From Chlorobium phaeovibrioides (GTDB lineage Bacteria; Bacteroidota; Chlorobiia; Chlorobiales; Chlorobiaceae), in NCBI RefSeq assembly GCF_003968655.1, contig NZ_RXYK01000001.1, positions 186,001 through 250,000 of the forward strand: a stretch of DNA of 64,000 nt, in the 5' to 3' direction. The position numbers and the translations under genes are program-made. Under the pieces are notes generated by a model. The model did no database searches, had not been told where the DNA came from, and worked only from the letters and a program-made list of their open reading frames with translations. This document shows, piece by piece, positions 16,230-25,845 of the stretch. How positions within the stretch are numbered: the stretch's first letter is position 1; each line of letters starts with the position of its first letter.

Positions 16230-17233
16230 GCATTGATGTTTTTGGCGGCATTGTTCAGCCTGTGTGTCAAATGGAACTTCCTGTACTCGTCATGGTTCAG
16301 TAGTTTGACGAGCAGCGCTTTCTGGACATGCAGGCGGTTTTCTGCCTCGTCCATCACAATTGCCTGCGGCCCGTCCATCACCTCGGCGCTGATTTCCTCA
16401 CCGCGATGGGCCGGCATGCAGTGCATTGCAACTGCAGTGGGCTTTGCCTCCTTCATCATGGCTGCGTTGATCTGGAAGGGGCGGAATGCATCAAGGCGGG
16501 CTTTCTGTTCCTCTTCCTGCCCCATGCTGGTCCATACATCGGTATAGAGAACATCAGCATCTTTGGCAGCCTCCATCGGGTCGTGCATGATGTCAATCGT
16601 ACTGACGCCTTTGGCTCTGGCTTCCGCAAGCAGTCCTTCATCAGGAGTGTAGCCTTCAGGGCAGGCCAGAACGAAGTGGAAGGGGAGGAGCCCTGCAAGT
16701 TCAATCCATGAGTTGGCTACATTGTTGCCGTCGCCTACGAATACAACCTTTGTTCCCTCGTTCCACAACCCTTTTTCATACAGGGTAAATGCATCAGCCA
16801 GAATCTGGCAGGGATGGGAAAGATCGGTAAGTGCATTGACAACCGGAATCGTGGCACTTTTGGCAAGCCCTTCAATGACGGAGTGCTCATGCAGGCGCGC
16901 CACAATGGCGTCGTTGAAGCGTGAGAGCAGGAGACCAATGTCTTCAACAGATTCGCGTGAGCCAACCCCGACTGATTTTCCTTCAAGGTTCACGGCGTAG
17001 CCGCCAAGTTCATGGATCCCGACCTCAAATGAAACGCGGGTTCTGAGGGATGGCTTGTTGAAAATCATGGCCACGGTTTTTCCTCTCAGCGGCCGAAAGT
17101 CCTGCCCGCCTTCCTGGCGGATCTTTTTGATGTGGTGTGAATAGTCAAAAAGCTCAATGACTTTTGCGGCATTGAGATGGGAGAATCCGAGAAAGTCGCG
17201 CTTTGTTTTCTGTCCTGAGTTTGCCTTTTGCAT
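16226..17233 (-). CDS. argF: Ornithine carbamoyltransferase
   Basis: ArgF makes citrulline from ornithine and carbamoyl phosphate. The 335-residue protein has the carbamoyl-phosphate motif KPSLRTRVSFE (family STRTR-type) near residue 55, the HPCQILAD motif near 130, and the ornithine-binding stretch MHCMPAHRGEE near 270. I start at ATG 17233 (MQKANSGQKTKRDFLGF), since the longer open frame extends into argB without family support. It follows argB by 13 bp and overlaps argR by four bases. Confidence 0.97.
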   Translation of the reverse strand: MQKANSGQKTKRDFLGFSHLNAAKVIELFDYSHHIKKIRQEGGQDFRPLRGKTVAMIFNKPSLRTRVSFEVGIHELGGYAVNLEGKSVGVGSRESVEDIGLLLSRFNDAIVARLHEHSVIEGLAKSATIPVVNALTDLSHPCQILADAFTLYEKGLWNEGTKVVFVGDGNNVANSWIELAGLLPFHFVLACPEGYTPDEGLLAEARAKGVSTIDIMHDPMEAAKDADVLYTDVWTSMGQEEEQKARLDAFRPFQINAAMMKEAKPTAVAMHCMPAHRGEEISAEVMDGPQAIVMDEAENRLHVQKALLVKLLNHDEYRKFHLTHRLNNAAKNINA

Positions 17234-17246
17234 GTCTGTCAGTGTC

Positions 17247-18155
17247 TTATTGGTTGTCGTCGTTGCCCTGTTCGGCAATGAATTGTGTTCCCACTCCTTC
17301 ATGGGTGAAGATTTCAAGCAGTATGGAGTGAATGCATTTGCCATCAATCAGATGAATTTTCCCTACACCTCCGTCGAGCGTCTGGAATGCAGAGATTACC
17401 TTGGGTATCATTCCGCCTGTAATGACATGTTGTTCAATGAAATCTGCAGCCTGCGTTTTGCTGATGGTGCGCAGAATTGCGTCGTGAGCCTGAATTCCGG
17501 CAACATCGCTTACATAAATGAGCTTTTCGGCTTTAAGCGCAATAGCAATGCTGCTTGCTGCATCATCGGCGTTGATGTTGTAAACATGGCCTTCATCGTC
17601 AAACCCTATCGGGGCAATAACAGGAATAAGCCCTGCGTTGCAGAGCAGATTGATGTATGCGGTGTTGATAGCGGCAACTTCACCCACAAGTCCGAGCGTT
17701 TCGGCATTATGGCAGGGGAGTGCCTGAATGGTGTCGGCATCAAGTCCGGAGACGCCGACAGCCTTGCCGCCATGCTCACTGATGAGGCGGACGATGTCCT
17801 GATTGACCTTGCCTGCAAGGGTCATCTGGACAATAGTAATCATGTCGCTGTCGGTAACGCGCTTGCCGTGCACGAATGTAGACTTGATCCCCATTTTTTC
17901 AGCAGTCTTCGTAATGGCGTCGCCTCCGCCATGCACAAGCACAACATTGATGCCGACTTTACGAAGAAGAGTCACATTCTGCGCGAACGAGTTTTTCAGG
18001 CACTCATCCTTCATTGCAGAGCCGCCGTATTTAATGACAAAGGTCTTGCCCTCAAACTTCCGGATATAGGGCAGAGCCTCTATGAGAACCTGGCCTATTG
18101 CGGCCTGTGGGGCCTTCCTTGCCGGTGTCGTGTCATTACATGCTTGATGGTCCAT
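17247..18155 (-). CDS. argB: Acetylglutamate kinase
   Basis: ArgB phosphorylates N-acetylglutamate, usually the arginine-inhibited step in the cyclic pathway. The 302-residue protein shows the amino acid kinase motifs [10 protein letters not shown] near 40, [10 protein letters not shown] near 75 and [15 protein letters not shown] near 190, and GGMIPKV near 245. The first 20 residues look like the N-terminal helix found in arginine-sensitive kinases. That is consistent with feedback control but not proof of it. The gene lies between argJ (35 bp upstream) and argF. Confidence 0.97.
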   Translation of the reverse strand: MDHQACNDTTPARKAPQAAIGQVLIEALPYIRKFEGKTFVIKYGGSAMKDECLKNSFAQNVTLLRKVGINVVLVHGGGDAITKTAEKMGIKSTFVHGKRVTDSDMITIVQMTLAGKVNQDIVRLISEHGGKAVGVSGLDADTIQALPCHNAETLGLVGEVAAINTAYINLLCNAGLIPVIAPIGFDDEGHVYNINADDAASSIAIALKAEKLIYVSDVAGIQAHDAILRTISKTQAADFIEQHVITGGMIPKVISAFQTLDGGVGKIHLIDGKCIHSILLEIFTHEGVGTQFIAEQGNDDNQ

Positions 18156-18190
18156 TACTTTTCAATACTGATGGGTCGTTTTGGAAAAGG

Positions 18191-19477
18191 TCAGCTTCTG
18201 TAGCTGCCGTTGATTTCAATATACTCTTTGCTCAAGTCGCATGTCCAGACTGTGGCTTTGCCCTTTCCTGAACCCAGCTTCAGGGTAATCGCATATGATG
18301 GCTCTGCAAGTATCTCTGCGGCTTCTTCTTCAGAAAAATCCGCATTGAGATTTTGGCGGAGAACCGGAGTTTCATTGAAGAAGAGTTCGAGATCCTCTTC
18401 ATGGAAGCGGGCGCCTGAACGGCCAGCTGCCGCAATAATGCGTCCCCAGTTGGCATCTTCTCCATGCAGGGCGGTTTTTACCAGACTTGACTGGGCAATT
18501 GTTCGCGCTGCAAGGGCTGCTTCATGGTCGTTTTGGGCGCCTTGTACCGTGATGGTGACCAGTTTGGTGGCACCTTCGCCGTCAATAACAATAAGGCGGG
18601 CAAGAAACTCCATCAACGCTCCAAGCGCTTCTTTGAAAAGAAGTTCGTCGTTACTGCCTTCCCTCACCTGCGGCCCTGTTCCCCCTGCAAGAATCACCGC
18701 CATGTCGTTGGTGCTGGTATCGCCGTCAACGGTAATGGCGTTGAAGCTGTGGGTGTTGGCCTGCTGCAGTGCTTCCTGAAGCAGTAAGGGTTCAATTGAA
18801 GCGTCTGTTGCCATAAAGGCAAGCATTGTAGCCATGTTGGGGCAAATCATCCCCGATCCTTTTGCTATGCCGCTTATCCTGACAGTTCCGCCAGACAAAG
18901 CAACATCAACGAAAAAGAATTTCGGGAAGGTGTCTGTTGTCATGATTGCCTCTGCCGCCAGAGTGCAGGAACGGGTGCTTTTGGTTGAAGCCAGTGTTTC
19001 GATTCCAACCGTTACTTTGTCCATAGGGAGTCGTTGGCCTATGACTCCGGTTGAGGAGACAAGTATTGACTCTTCAGGTATGCCGAATGCCCGGGCAGTT
19101 GACTGAGCCATGCTGATTGCGTCACGCATTCCCTGTTCGCCGGTAGCGGCATTGGCGTTCCCGCTGTTGCACACAATGGCTCGCATGGCAGCAGGTGATT
19201 CCGCAAGATGCTTCTTTGATACATGCACCGGAGCCGCACAGCAGAGGTTGGTTGTGAAGACACCCGCTGCAGCGCATTCATTGTCAGCAAGAAGAATCAT
19301 CAGGTCGGTCCGGCCGCTGTATTTGATGCCCGCCGGCACTGAGGCCGCAGAAAACCCCTTGGGCCAGAAACCATGGGTTCCGTCCGCTTCAGGGGCCATA
19401 GGGGTTACCCCTTCGGGCCACCGGGTTTCCTGGCTGTGGCTGCGTATGACTTCAAGCGCTTTCTCTCGTTTCTTCAA
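18191..19477 (-). CDS. argJ: Bifunctional ornithine acetyltransferase/N-acetylglutamate synthase
   Basis: ArgJ recycles the acetyl group from acetylornithine to glutamate. The 428-residue precursor carries the self-cleavage motif CPNMATMLAFMATDA near residue 225. Cleavage between Ala and Thr gives alpha and beta chains, with the new N-terminal Thr as nucleophile. No argE or argA is seen in this operon, which fits a cyclic acetyl pathway. The first 25 residues are longer than in many ArgJ proteins, so a later start is possible. Confidence 0.96.
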   Translation of the reverse strand: MKKREKALEVIRSHSQETRWPEGVTPMAPEADGTHGFWPKGFSAASVPAGIKYSGRTDLMILLADNECAAAGVFTTNLCCAAPVHVSKKHLAESPAAMRAIVCNSGNANAATGEQGMRDAISMAQSTARAFGIPEESILVSSTGVIGQRLPMDKVTVGIETLASTKSTRSCTLAAEAIMTTDTFPKFFFVDVALSGGTVRISGIAKGSGMICPNMATMLAFMATDASIEPLLLQEALQQANTHSFNAITVDGDTSTNDMAVILAGGTGPQVREGSNDELLFKEALGALMEFLARLIVIDGEGATKLVTITVQGAQNDHEAALAARTIAQSSLVKTALHGEDANWGRIIAAAGRSGARFHEEDLELFFNETPVLRQNLNADFSEEEAAEILAEPSYAITLKLGSGKGKATVWTCDLSKEYIEINGSYRS

Positions 19478-19502
19478 TTGAGTAGGCGGTAAGATTGTTT
19501 AT

Positions 19503-20534
19503 TCAGAGAAGCCCGGTCCGTTCATCAAGGCCAAGCATAATGTTCATGTTCTGCACTGCCTGTCCGGCGGCTCCTTTCAGAAGGTTGTCTATGGCAGAAA
19601 TGACAACCAGTGAGCTGCTGCGCCCGGAATCGGGAATATGGATATCACAGAAGTTGGTATGGGCCACATGGCGGACTTCAGTCATCTCATTGCGCACACG
19701 CACAAAGGGTGCGCCCTGATAGAACTCTGCATACCTGGCTCTTATTGCTTGAGCTTCTGCGGGGGAGTCGAGCGAAAGCGTGAGCGTGCTGTATATGCCC
19801 CGAACCAGTGAGCCGATCATCGGCGTAAAGGTAAATGCAAAAGAGGGATCAGTGTACGAGGTGCCGAGAGCCTGCATGATTTCTGGCGTGTGCTGGTGTT
19901 TGCCGACCTTGTAGGCGCGCACATTTTCACTCATCTCAGCAAAAGAAAGTTCGGTTTTGGAGCTCCGCCCGGCTCCTGAGAGTCCGGAAATTGCAGTACA
20001 TGCCACGGAGTTGACTTTCGGCATTCCCCCTGCGCCCTTGAAGAGGGGGGCAAGAGCGAGAATGATGCTCGTAGCGTAGCATCCCGGGTTGCTCACTGTC
20101 GTGGCTGAGGCAATCTCCTCCTTGAAAAGCTCGGGCATCGCATATGTCATTACGGCTTCTGCGGGCTTTTTTGATCCGTAGAACGCTTCGTGTTCCTGAG
20201 TGCTTTTCAGCCTGAAGTCACCCGAAAGGTCAATCACCTTTTTGCCGGCTGCGGCAAGCGCAGGCACAAGGGTGTGTGCCTCTCCATGGGGAAGGGCAAG
20301 AAAATAGATGTCGCTCTGGGTCCCGCCTTCATAGGGAAGGTAGGTCATTGGGCAACCTGTTGCGGGGTACAGATCGTCTGCCCGTTTGCCGGCCTGAGAA
20401 AAGGCATACAGATGCTGCAGCTTCACGCCCTGATGGCGTTGCAGAAGGCGTGTCAGCTCTGCGCCCGAATAGCCGGATGCTCCGATGACGGAAACAGTCG
20501 GAGCTGCGCTGTCCATTGGTTTGGATGCGGTCAT
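19503..20534 (-). CDS. argC: N-acetyl-gamma-glutamyl-phosphate reductase
   Basis: ArgC reduces N-acetylglutamyl phosphate to the semialdehyde with NADPH. The 343-residue protein has a nucleotide-binding motif [16 protein letters not shown] near 15-30 and the catalytic Cys in SNPGCYATS near 150. It is the first gene of the arg operon. The mapped promoter and ARG boxes lie 18-70 bp upstream of its ATG. Confidence 0.97.
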   Translation of the reverse strand: MTASKPMDSAAPTVSVIGASGYSGAELTRLLQRHQGVKLQHLYAFSQAGKRADDLYPATGCPMTYLPYEGGTQSDIYFLALPHGEAHTLVPALAAAGKKVIDLSGDFRLKSTQEHEAFYGSKKPAEAVMTYAMPELFKEEIASATTVSNPGCYATSIILALAPLFKGAGGMPKVNSVACTAISGLSGAGRSSKTELSFAEMSENVRAYKVGKHQHTPEIMQALGTSYTDPSFAFTFTPMIGSLVRGIYSTLTLSLDSPAEAQAIRARYAEFYQGAPFVRVRNEMTEVRHVAHTNFCDIHIPDSGRSSSLVVISAIDNLLKGAAGQAVQNMNIMLGLDERTGLL

Positions 20535-20551
20535 TGTTTTTGAATCAGCAG

Positions 20552-20604
20552 TGAATATTTATCCAACAAGGCGAATATATAACCCTTTTTCCTTCCATAT
20601 TCAA
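20552..20604 (-). promoter_or_regulatory. arg operon promoter with two ARG boxes
   Basis: Reading the minus strand, a -35 element TTGAAT (20604-20599) and a -10 TATATA (20581-20576) are 17 bp apart. A near-perfect ARG box TGGATAAATATTCA (20565-20552) lies just after the -10. A weaker second box (GGGTTATATATTCG, 20585-20572) overlaps the -10, with box centres 20 bp apart. Such paired boxes at about two helical turns are the usual ArgR operator layout. The argR gene is in the operon itself. The assignment rests on the E. coli-type consensus TGAATAAATATTCA. Confidence 0.7.
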
Positions 20605-20726
20605 ACCTCCCGTTTCTTTTTTTTCGTCTGTCTGGCTTCATGGAAATGTTATGCCAACATCTCTTTTCTCTGTATCTTATCAAGGCTTTGAACTGCCCGT
20701 CCGGTTGCAGGAGACAGGCAAAAAGA

Positions 20727-21476
20727 ATGACTATGCATAACCTTCTTTTGAAACCGTTTTTCATATCCCTGTTTCTGATTGCCGCGCTCTCTTCGTGCAG
20801 AAGGGGAGAAGACCCTGAAACACCCATAAGCGGAAAGCTCACACTTATTGCCGACGGCGCCGGGATCCATGCAGCTCGAATACAGGGAGAAGTTTTTTCC
20901 CGCTATTATCCAGATGCCTTCATTCAGCCTGTTCCTGCGGAGGGGAGCGTTCAGTTGCGTCGCGGCCAGGCGGCGCTGATCAGCCGGAAACCACAGCAGG
21001 ACTCCCTTGCAGTTCTTCGCATAGAGCCGGTTGCCTACGACGCACTTGTTGTACTGGTTGGCATCAGAAACCCTGTAAGCGCAATGACTGTTACTGAGGT
21101 ATCATCGATTTTTCAAGGGCTGCGTCCTTTTGCGGGCGAGGCGTTGGCTGAACAGGTGCGGCTTGTGTCATCAGGGCGGCAGATGGCCACACTTGTCCTC
21201 CGATCGGAATATGTTGAGTCAGCACTCCCGGATGAAGCTGAGGGTAGAGTGAAGCTCATTCCGATTTTAAAACAAGGAAAGGGTGTTTTTCCCGACCCCG
21301 AACAGATCATGAACGGAAGCTACCCTCTTGTTACCACCCTTTACTATGTATATTATCCCGGTGACGGTCTTGCCGCAGGGTTTGGCGCATGGCTCACCGA
21401 TAGAGGGCAGAGCGTCTTTGCCCGCAGCGGTTTTGTTCCCCTGTCTGAGCAGTCCCGAACCATAATCCTGAACTGA
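20727..21476 (+). CDS. PstS-like substrate-binding lipoprotein
   Basis: This 249-residue protein has a signal peptide ending in a lipobox ALSSC near residue 21, so it should be a lipoprotein. The mature part resembles phosphate-binding (PstS/SBP_bac) folds: a LTLIADGAG start, an AALISRKPQQD stretch, PVAYDALVVLVGIRNPVSAM, and a SGRQ(M)ATLVLRSEY region. No Pst permease is nearby. I start at ATG 20727, since the upstream part of the frame has no signal-peptide features. The diguanylate cyclase gene begins 9 bp after its stop, so it may act as a sensing partner rather than a transporter. Ligand unknown. Confidence 0.7.
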   Translation: MTMHNLLLKPFFISLFLIAALSSCRRGEDPETPISGKLTLIADGAGIHAARIQGEVFSRYYPDAFIQPVPAEGSVQLRRGQAALISRKPQQDSLAVLRIEPVAYDALVVLVGIRNPVSAMTVTEVSSIFQGLRPFAGEALAEQVRLVSSGRQMATLVLRSEYVESALPDEAEGRVKLIPILKQGKGVFPDPEQIMNGSYPLVTTLYYVYYPGDGLAAGFGAWLTDRGQSVFARSGFVPLSEQSRTIILN

Positions 21477-21485
21477 ACTCCCGGT

Positions 21486-22727
21486 ATGAAGCATCTGCTC
21501 ACCAGCAAAAAAATATCTCCGCTTCTTGTCATCATTATGACCGGCACAATCGGGATACTGCTTGTCATAGCCGGAACCGCGGGTTTTATCGTCTTTCAGG
21601 GGCGTTTTCTTGATAGAGTGGAAAAACAGCAACAGACCTATTTCAATCTTGTTGATTTCAGGGACAAGGTTATTGATTTTGGTGAAAAGTCTCGCGGAAA
21701 GAGCGGCCCCGAGAAGGCAAGGGAAAAAGAGGTGCTTCAATTCATGCATGACAGGCTTGCTGTTGAAATTGGCGATGCATGTCCGCGGCAGGATGAGCTG
21801 TTTCCGATTCCATCCAACGACAATAGCGAACTGCTTTCACTCCAGATGCAGACTGCCATTGATGAGGTCAGGGCTGAGTCCCGTTCTGCGGCTGAACAGC
21901 TGGTTTTTTTCAATCAGATATTTCTTTTCATCATTCTCGGGCTGCTGCTCAGTCTCAATATAGGAGCCGGCTGGCTGCTGCATTATAACTACCGGCTGAC
22001 CCTTATTCCTTTGGCTCAACTTGCGCAGCGCCTGAAGCGGGTCAACAGGGACATCCCTGAAAGTATTCACGACACGGCCGAAGAGATGAAAAAGGAGCTG
22101 AATGAAACAATGCATTCGCCCGACATAACGCAGATAACGCAGTCAATCATGAGCTTCTGTGGAGACATTGAGGCAAAGAACAAGAAGCTTGACGAGATTT
22201 TCATTACCGATGAAAAGACAGGTCTGTTCAATTACCGCCACTTCAAGGAGCATCTTATCATTGATGTTGAGCGGGCCAAGCGCTTCCGCACAAGCGTTAC
22301 CATTGCCATGATTGATATAGACCATTTCAAGAGGTACAATGATGCAAATGGTCATATTGCCGGCGACAGGGTTCTTGAAATACTGGCCGGGATCATCCGC
22401 AAACAGAGCCGCAGTTCCGATATTCCCTCCCGATTTGGCGGTGAAGAGTTTGCCATTCTTTTTCCAAATACCGATACCCATACAGCAAGGGAAATTTCCG
22501 ACAGGCTGCGCAAAATCATCAGTGCTGAACCATTTCCTCATGAGGATGATCAGCCTACCGGAGAGCTGACAGTGAGCATCGGTATTGCAACTTTTCCTGA
22601 TGACGCACCGGACTGGTATACCCTTATCAACAATGCCGACCGTGCGCTTTATGAGGCCAAGGCAAAAGGAAGAAACAATGTCGTTGCATTCCACGAACTT
22701 GGCACCAAGCTTTCGCCATTGCAATGA
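21486..22727 (+). CDS. Membrane diguanylate cyclase (GGDEF)
   Basis: This 413-residue protein probably makes cyclic di-GMP. It has two transmembrane segments (about 13-38 and 138-162) with a roughly 100-residue periplasmic loop between them, then a cytoplasmic linker. The GGDEF domain spans about 240-400, with GLFNYRHFKEHL, the active-site RFGGEEFAILFP and a YEAKAKGRN ending. The signature is GGEEF and should be active. I see no RxxD inhibitory site directly before it. The gene is flanked 9 bp upstream by the PstS-like lipoprotein and overlaps the next permease by four bases, which suggests one transcript. Confidence 0.92.
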   Translation: MKHLLTSKKISPLLVIIMTGTIGILLVIAGTAGFIVFQGRFLDRVEKQQQTYFNLVDFRDKVIDFGEKSRGKSGPEKAREKEVLQFMHDRLAVEIGDACPRQDELFPIPSNDNSELLSLQMQTAIDEVRAESRSAAEQLVFFNQIFLFIILGLLLSLNIGAGWLLHYNYRLTLIPLAQLAQRLKRVNRDIPESIHDTAEEMKKELNETMHSPDITQITQSIMSFCGDIEAKNKKLDEIFITDEKTGLFNYRHFKEHLIIDVERAKRFRTSVTIAMIDIDHFKRYNDANGHIAGDRVLEILAGIIRKQSRSSDIPSRFGGEEFAILFPNTDTHTAREISDRLRKIISAEPFPHEDDQPTGELTVSIGIATFPDDAPDWYTLINNADRALYEAKAKGRNNVVAFHELGTKLSPLQ

Positions 22728-23995
22728 AGCCTGAATTCTTCATAGCCGGCAGGTTTGCCTTCATGCAGCGGTCACTCTCACGGCCAACCTTCATTGTCAT
22801 GATTGCTGTTGCCGGCATTGCGCTGGGCACCGCGGCACTCATTCTTACCCTCTCGGTGGTGAATGGTTTTGCTGGAAGCATTGAGCAGAAACTGATCAGT
22901 TTCAATTCCCATATGCAGTTCCGTTATTCAGATGAACGGCTCTTTATGGAGCGCCGGAGCCAGATTGCCGGAATTCTCTCCCATCCCGACATTACCGATG
23001 CGTCCCCTTTTCTTGAAAAAGGCTGTATCCTTATGAGCAGTGGCGGAGAAAAGAGTGGCCCTGCAAAGAGTCAGCCGGTGATGGTGAAAGGTGTCACACC
23101 GGAGGCAGGGAAAGTGTTTCTTGACCGCTATCTTCACACTGAACCCTTGAGGGGAGGGGGGGCTGCTGATCATTTGGGGCTCTATCTGGGCAGGACGCTT
23201 GCAGAAAATCTTGGTTTGAAAACAGGCGATACCGTCATGCTTGTCGGCATTGATAAAGAGAGTGCGGGAGGGGGCGGCCAGGAAGGGGGGGGAAGCGTTG
23301 TTTCCATGCTCTCTTCGCTTGATATTGAGCTCGGCACTATAAAAGGTGTGTATGATACGGGGCTGCAGGAGGGATTTGATGATTTTCTTATTCTGACCGA
23401 TCTTGCGGCATTGCAGGCCCGGTATGCGCCGGGACTGATCACCGGCTTTGATGCCAATACCCGAAATCTTCAGACTGTTTCCACAACAGCACAGCAGGTT
23501 GCTGCCGGACTTGGTTACCCTTTCTATGGATACACTGTTTTTGAACGCTATCAGAACATGTTCGAGTGGCTGAAACTACAGAAAAACATAACCCCTCTCC
23601 TCATTCTCACCATTACCATTGTGGCGGTTTTCAACATCATTGCCACGCTTCTCGTTCTTGTCATAGAAAAAACAAGAGAGATAGGGCTCCTCAGCGCCGT
23701 TGGCATGGTTCCCGGAAGAATCAGCAATATCTTTATGGTACAGGCTTTTCTCATTGCTTTGGCCGGTATTACAGCCGGCAATCTGCTGGCGGCAATACTG
23801 ACTGTTCTGGAGCTGCACTTTCAGTTCATAACCCTTCCTGAAAAAAGCTATTTCATCACCCATGTTCCACTTTCGCTCAATCCGGCTGATTACGCCATCG
23901 TGTCGGTTTCTGTTATGTTTTTGACACTCATCTTTGCGTTTATTCCTGCACGGGTGGCCGCTGCCCTGAAACCCGGAACTGCTCTTTCTGCCTGA
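22724..23995 (+). CDS. LolC/LolE-family ABC permease (1)
   Basis: This 423-residue inner-membrane protein belongs to the lipoprotein-releasing (LolCE/MacB-FtsX) permease group. It has one N-terminal transmembrane segment (about 23-48, FIVMIAVAGIALGTAALIL), a large periplasmic domain (about 50-280), and three C-terminal segments starting with PLLILTITIVAVFNIIATLLV. The EKTREIGLLSAVGM motif between them is typical of the family. It overlaps the cyclase stop by four bases, and the second permease gene follows 2 bp later. No LolD ATPase lies beside them, so the ATPase must be elsewhere. Confidence 0.9.
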   Translation: MKPEFFIAGRFAFMQRSLSRPTFIVMIAVAGIALGTAALILTLSVVNGFAGSIEQKLISFNSHMQFRYSDERLFMERRSQIAGILSHPDITDASPFLEKGCILMSSGGEKSGPAKSQPVMVKGVTPEAGKVFLDRYLHTEPLRGGGAADHLGLYLGRTLAENLGLKTGDTVMLVGIDKESAGGGGQEGGGSVVSMLSSLDIELGTIKGVYDTGLQEGFDDFLILTDLAALQARYAPGLITGFDANTRNLQTVSTTAQQVAAGLGYPFYGYTVFERYQNMFEWLKLQKNITPLLILTITIVAVFNIIATLLVLVIEKTREIGLLSAVGMVPGRISNIFMVQAFLIALAGITAGNLLAAILTVLELHFQFITLPEKSYFITHVPLSLNPADYAIVSVSVMFLTLIFAFIPARVAAALKPGTALSA

Positions 23996-23997
23996 TT

Positions 23998-25266
23998 ATG
24001 CTGGAATTCTTTGACAGACCATCTCTCTGGATTGCTCGACGGTTCAGTTTTGCCCCAAAACGGTTCCGCATCATCAATGCAATTTCCGCCATCAGTTTTG
24101 CCGGTATCGTTATTGGCGTCTGCACGCTTCTTGTTGTCATGAGCGTTCTCAACGGCTTCCAGAAGCTCGCTTCCGACCTTTTTCTGACACTCGACAGCCC
24201 GGTGCAGATGATTTCTGAAGATTCTCCCGGTTTCATGGTCAACAGTGAGCTGCTTGAGTCCCTTCGCCGGATTGAGGGCGTGGCCTCAGCTGAACCCTAT
24301 CTTGAAGGGGAGGCCGTTCTGGCAGGAAAAGGAAAGAATGAGCTGGTTACCCTGAAAGGTCTCAGCCCGTTGGCAGAGCAGCGGCTGATGAGGGTTACTG
24401 GACGCCAGACACCGCTGTTTTCAACTCCGTCCTCAATTTCGGCAGGGGAGTTTCTTGCATACCGGACCGGCTTGTACCAGAACAGTGTCGTGAACCTTTT
24501 TAGTCCGGAGTTGATCAGGATTTCGCTTGCATCCCTTTCACAGCCCTATATTCTCTCGGCACTGCGCATTGCAGAGGTCAGTGTCTCCTCCACATTTACT
24601 CTTCAGAAACTTTTTGACGACCGCTTCGTGCTTTCCTCAAACGCTCTTGCAAGAGAGGTTCTGCTCCTTGGCCGGAGCGAGTATTCAGGTATCGATATCA
24701 GGCCCCGCAAGGGTGTTTCGGAAAAGGAGCTTGCAGTGAGGCTCACTGAGTGGCAATCACTCAATCAGCAGCCCGAAGGTACCCGGTTCAGGACTCTGGC
24801 GGAAAAGTACCGTGACATATTTTCTGTCATGGAACTTGAAAAATGGGTCAGTTTTGCAGTGTTGATGCTGATTGTGCTTGTGGCTTCCCTGAGCCTGACC
24901 GGTTCACTTGCCATGACTGCCATTGACAAGAAGCGCGACCTCTTCTCGCTACGCTGCCTCGGTATGGGTTCCGGGGGGCTGATGGGGATATTCATGATGC
25001 AGGGAGGCTTGACAGGTCTTGCCGGAACAGCTGGCGGAGTGGGCCTTGCCTGGGTGATATGCCGAATGCAGGAGCTGTTCGGCCTGGTCCGGCTGCCATC
25101 CAAAAGCGCTTTTATCATAGAGGCATATCCGGTCAGTATGGAGATGGGCGATTTTCTTGCTGTTGCCTGTGCGGCAATCCTTCTTTCGCTTGCTGTCAGC
25201 ATTTATCCGGCCAGAAATGCCGCTGCCATAGCCCGCAGCCAGTCCCTTGCCATGAAAAGCATCTGA
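23998..25266 (+). CDS. LolC/LolE-family ABC permease (2)
   Basis: This 422-residue paralogue of the preceding gene has the same layout: a first transmembrane segment (about 20-50, AISFAGIVIGVCTLLVVMSV), a large periplasmic domain, and C-terminal segments with DKKRDLFSLRCLGMG in place of the usual EKTREIG motif. The two probably form a heterodimer that releases lipoproteins from the inner membrane, as LolC and LolE do, though Chlorobi pairs have not been assigned individually here. It ends 9 bp from the convergent acetyltransferase gene. Confidence 0.9.
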   Translation: MLEFFDRPSLWIARRFSFAPKRFRIINAISAISFAGIVIGVCTLLVVMSVLNGFQKLASDLFLTLDSPVQMISEDSPGFMVNSELLESLRRIEGVASAEPYLEGEAVLAGKGKNELVTLKGLSPLAEQRLMRVTGRQTPLFSTPSSISAGEFLAYRTGLYQNSVVNLFSPELIRISLASLSQPYILSALRIAEVSVSSTFTLQKLFDDRFVLSSNALAREVLLLGRSEYSGIDIRPRKGVSEKELAVRLTEWQSLNQQPEGTRFRTLAEKYRDIFSVMELEKWVSFAVLMLIVLVASLSLTGSLAMTAIDKKRDLFSLRCLGMGSGGLMGIFMMQGGLTGLAGTAGGVGLAWVICRMQELFGLVRLPSKSAFIIEAYPVSMEMGDFLAVACAAILLSLAVSIYPARNAAAIARSQSLAMKSI

Positions 25267-25275
25267 AGGGGCTCT

Positions 25276-25734
25276 CTATTCTCCGGCTTTCAGCTGTTTG
25301 CGGAACACAACCATCGGTGAGTGGCGGAAGCCGGCGTTCCTGTAGAACTCATGACCGGCAGTATTGTCATGATCAGTCAGAAGCGTCACGCGAAGGCAGC
25401 CGGCAGATTCTGCGTCAAGAAGGGCTTGCTGAATAAGCATTGCGCCTATTCCTTTGCGACGGCTTTCCGGCAGAACCACCATGTCTTCAAGCAGGGCAAC
25501 CCGTCCGCCAAGAGCGGTGCTTATGGTAAAGAGCAGCAGAACCATTCCAAGAATTCTGCCGTTCTCCTCACAAACCAGAATCCGTCCTGTTTCGGGCTGC
25601 TCAAGTATCAGTTTAAGTGAACGGGCCTGGATTTCATGCTGTGGCGTAAATTCCGCCTCCTGCCCAAAGAGCACTTCCAGAAGTGATGCGCATGCATCAA
25701 TGTCGGCCGCTGTAGCAATTCTTACTTGAGCCAT
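25276..25734 (-). CDS. GNAT-family N-acetyltransferase
   Basis: This 152-residue protein is a GNAT acetyltransferase. It starts MAQVRIATAADIDACASLL, and the acetyl-CoA-binding motif A is LPESRRKGIGAMLIQQAL near residues 88-105. The end YRNAGFRHSPMVVFRKQL is usual for the fold. I start at ATG 25734. The longer frame adds about 29 residues of no family likeness. The substrate cannot be read from sequence. It is alone on the minus strand between two plus-strand units. Confidence 0.88.
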   Translation of the reverse strand: MAQVRIATAADIDACASLLEVLFGQEAEFTPQHEIQARSLKLILEQPETGRILVCEENGRILGMVLLLFTISTALGGRVALLEDMVVLPESRRKGIGAMLIQQALLDAESAGCLRVTLLTDHDNTAGHEFYRNAGFRHSPMVVFRKQLKAGE

Positions 25735-25845
25735 ATTCTGCAAAGTATTGGAGGGTGAAATTGGTAAAGGAACTATATTATGCTGATTTGACCTCTGAAT
25801 ATACGCCACACTTGCCCTCAATCAAGAACATCAAGAGCTGCTGCC

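Noticed and set aside
17157-18203. Long plus-strand open frame antisense to argB and the argB-argF junction (348 codons)
   Set aside because: Both opposite-strand genes have complete family motifs; the antisense frame has no recognisable domain and is Cys-rich in an unnatural way.
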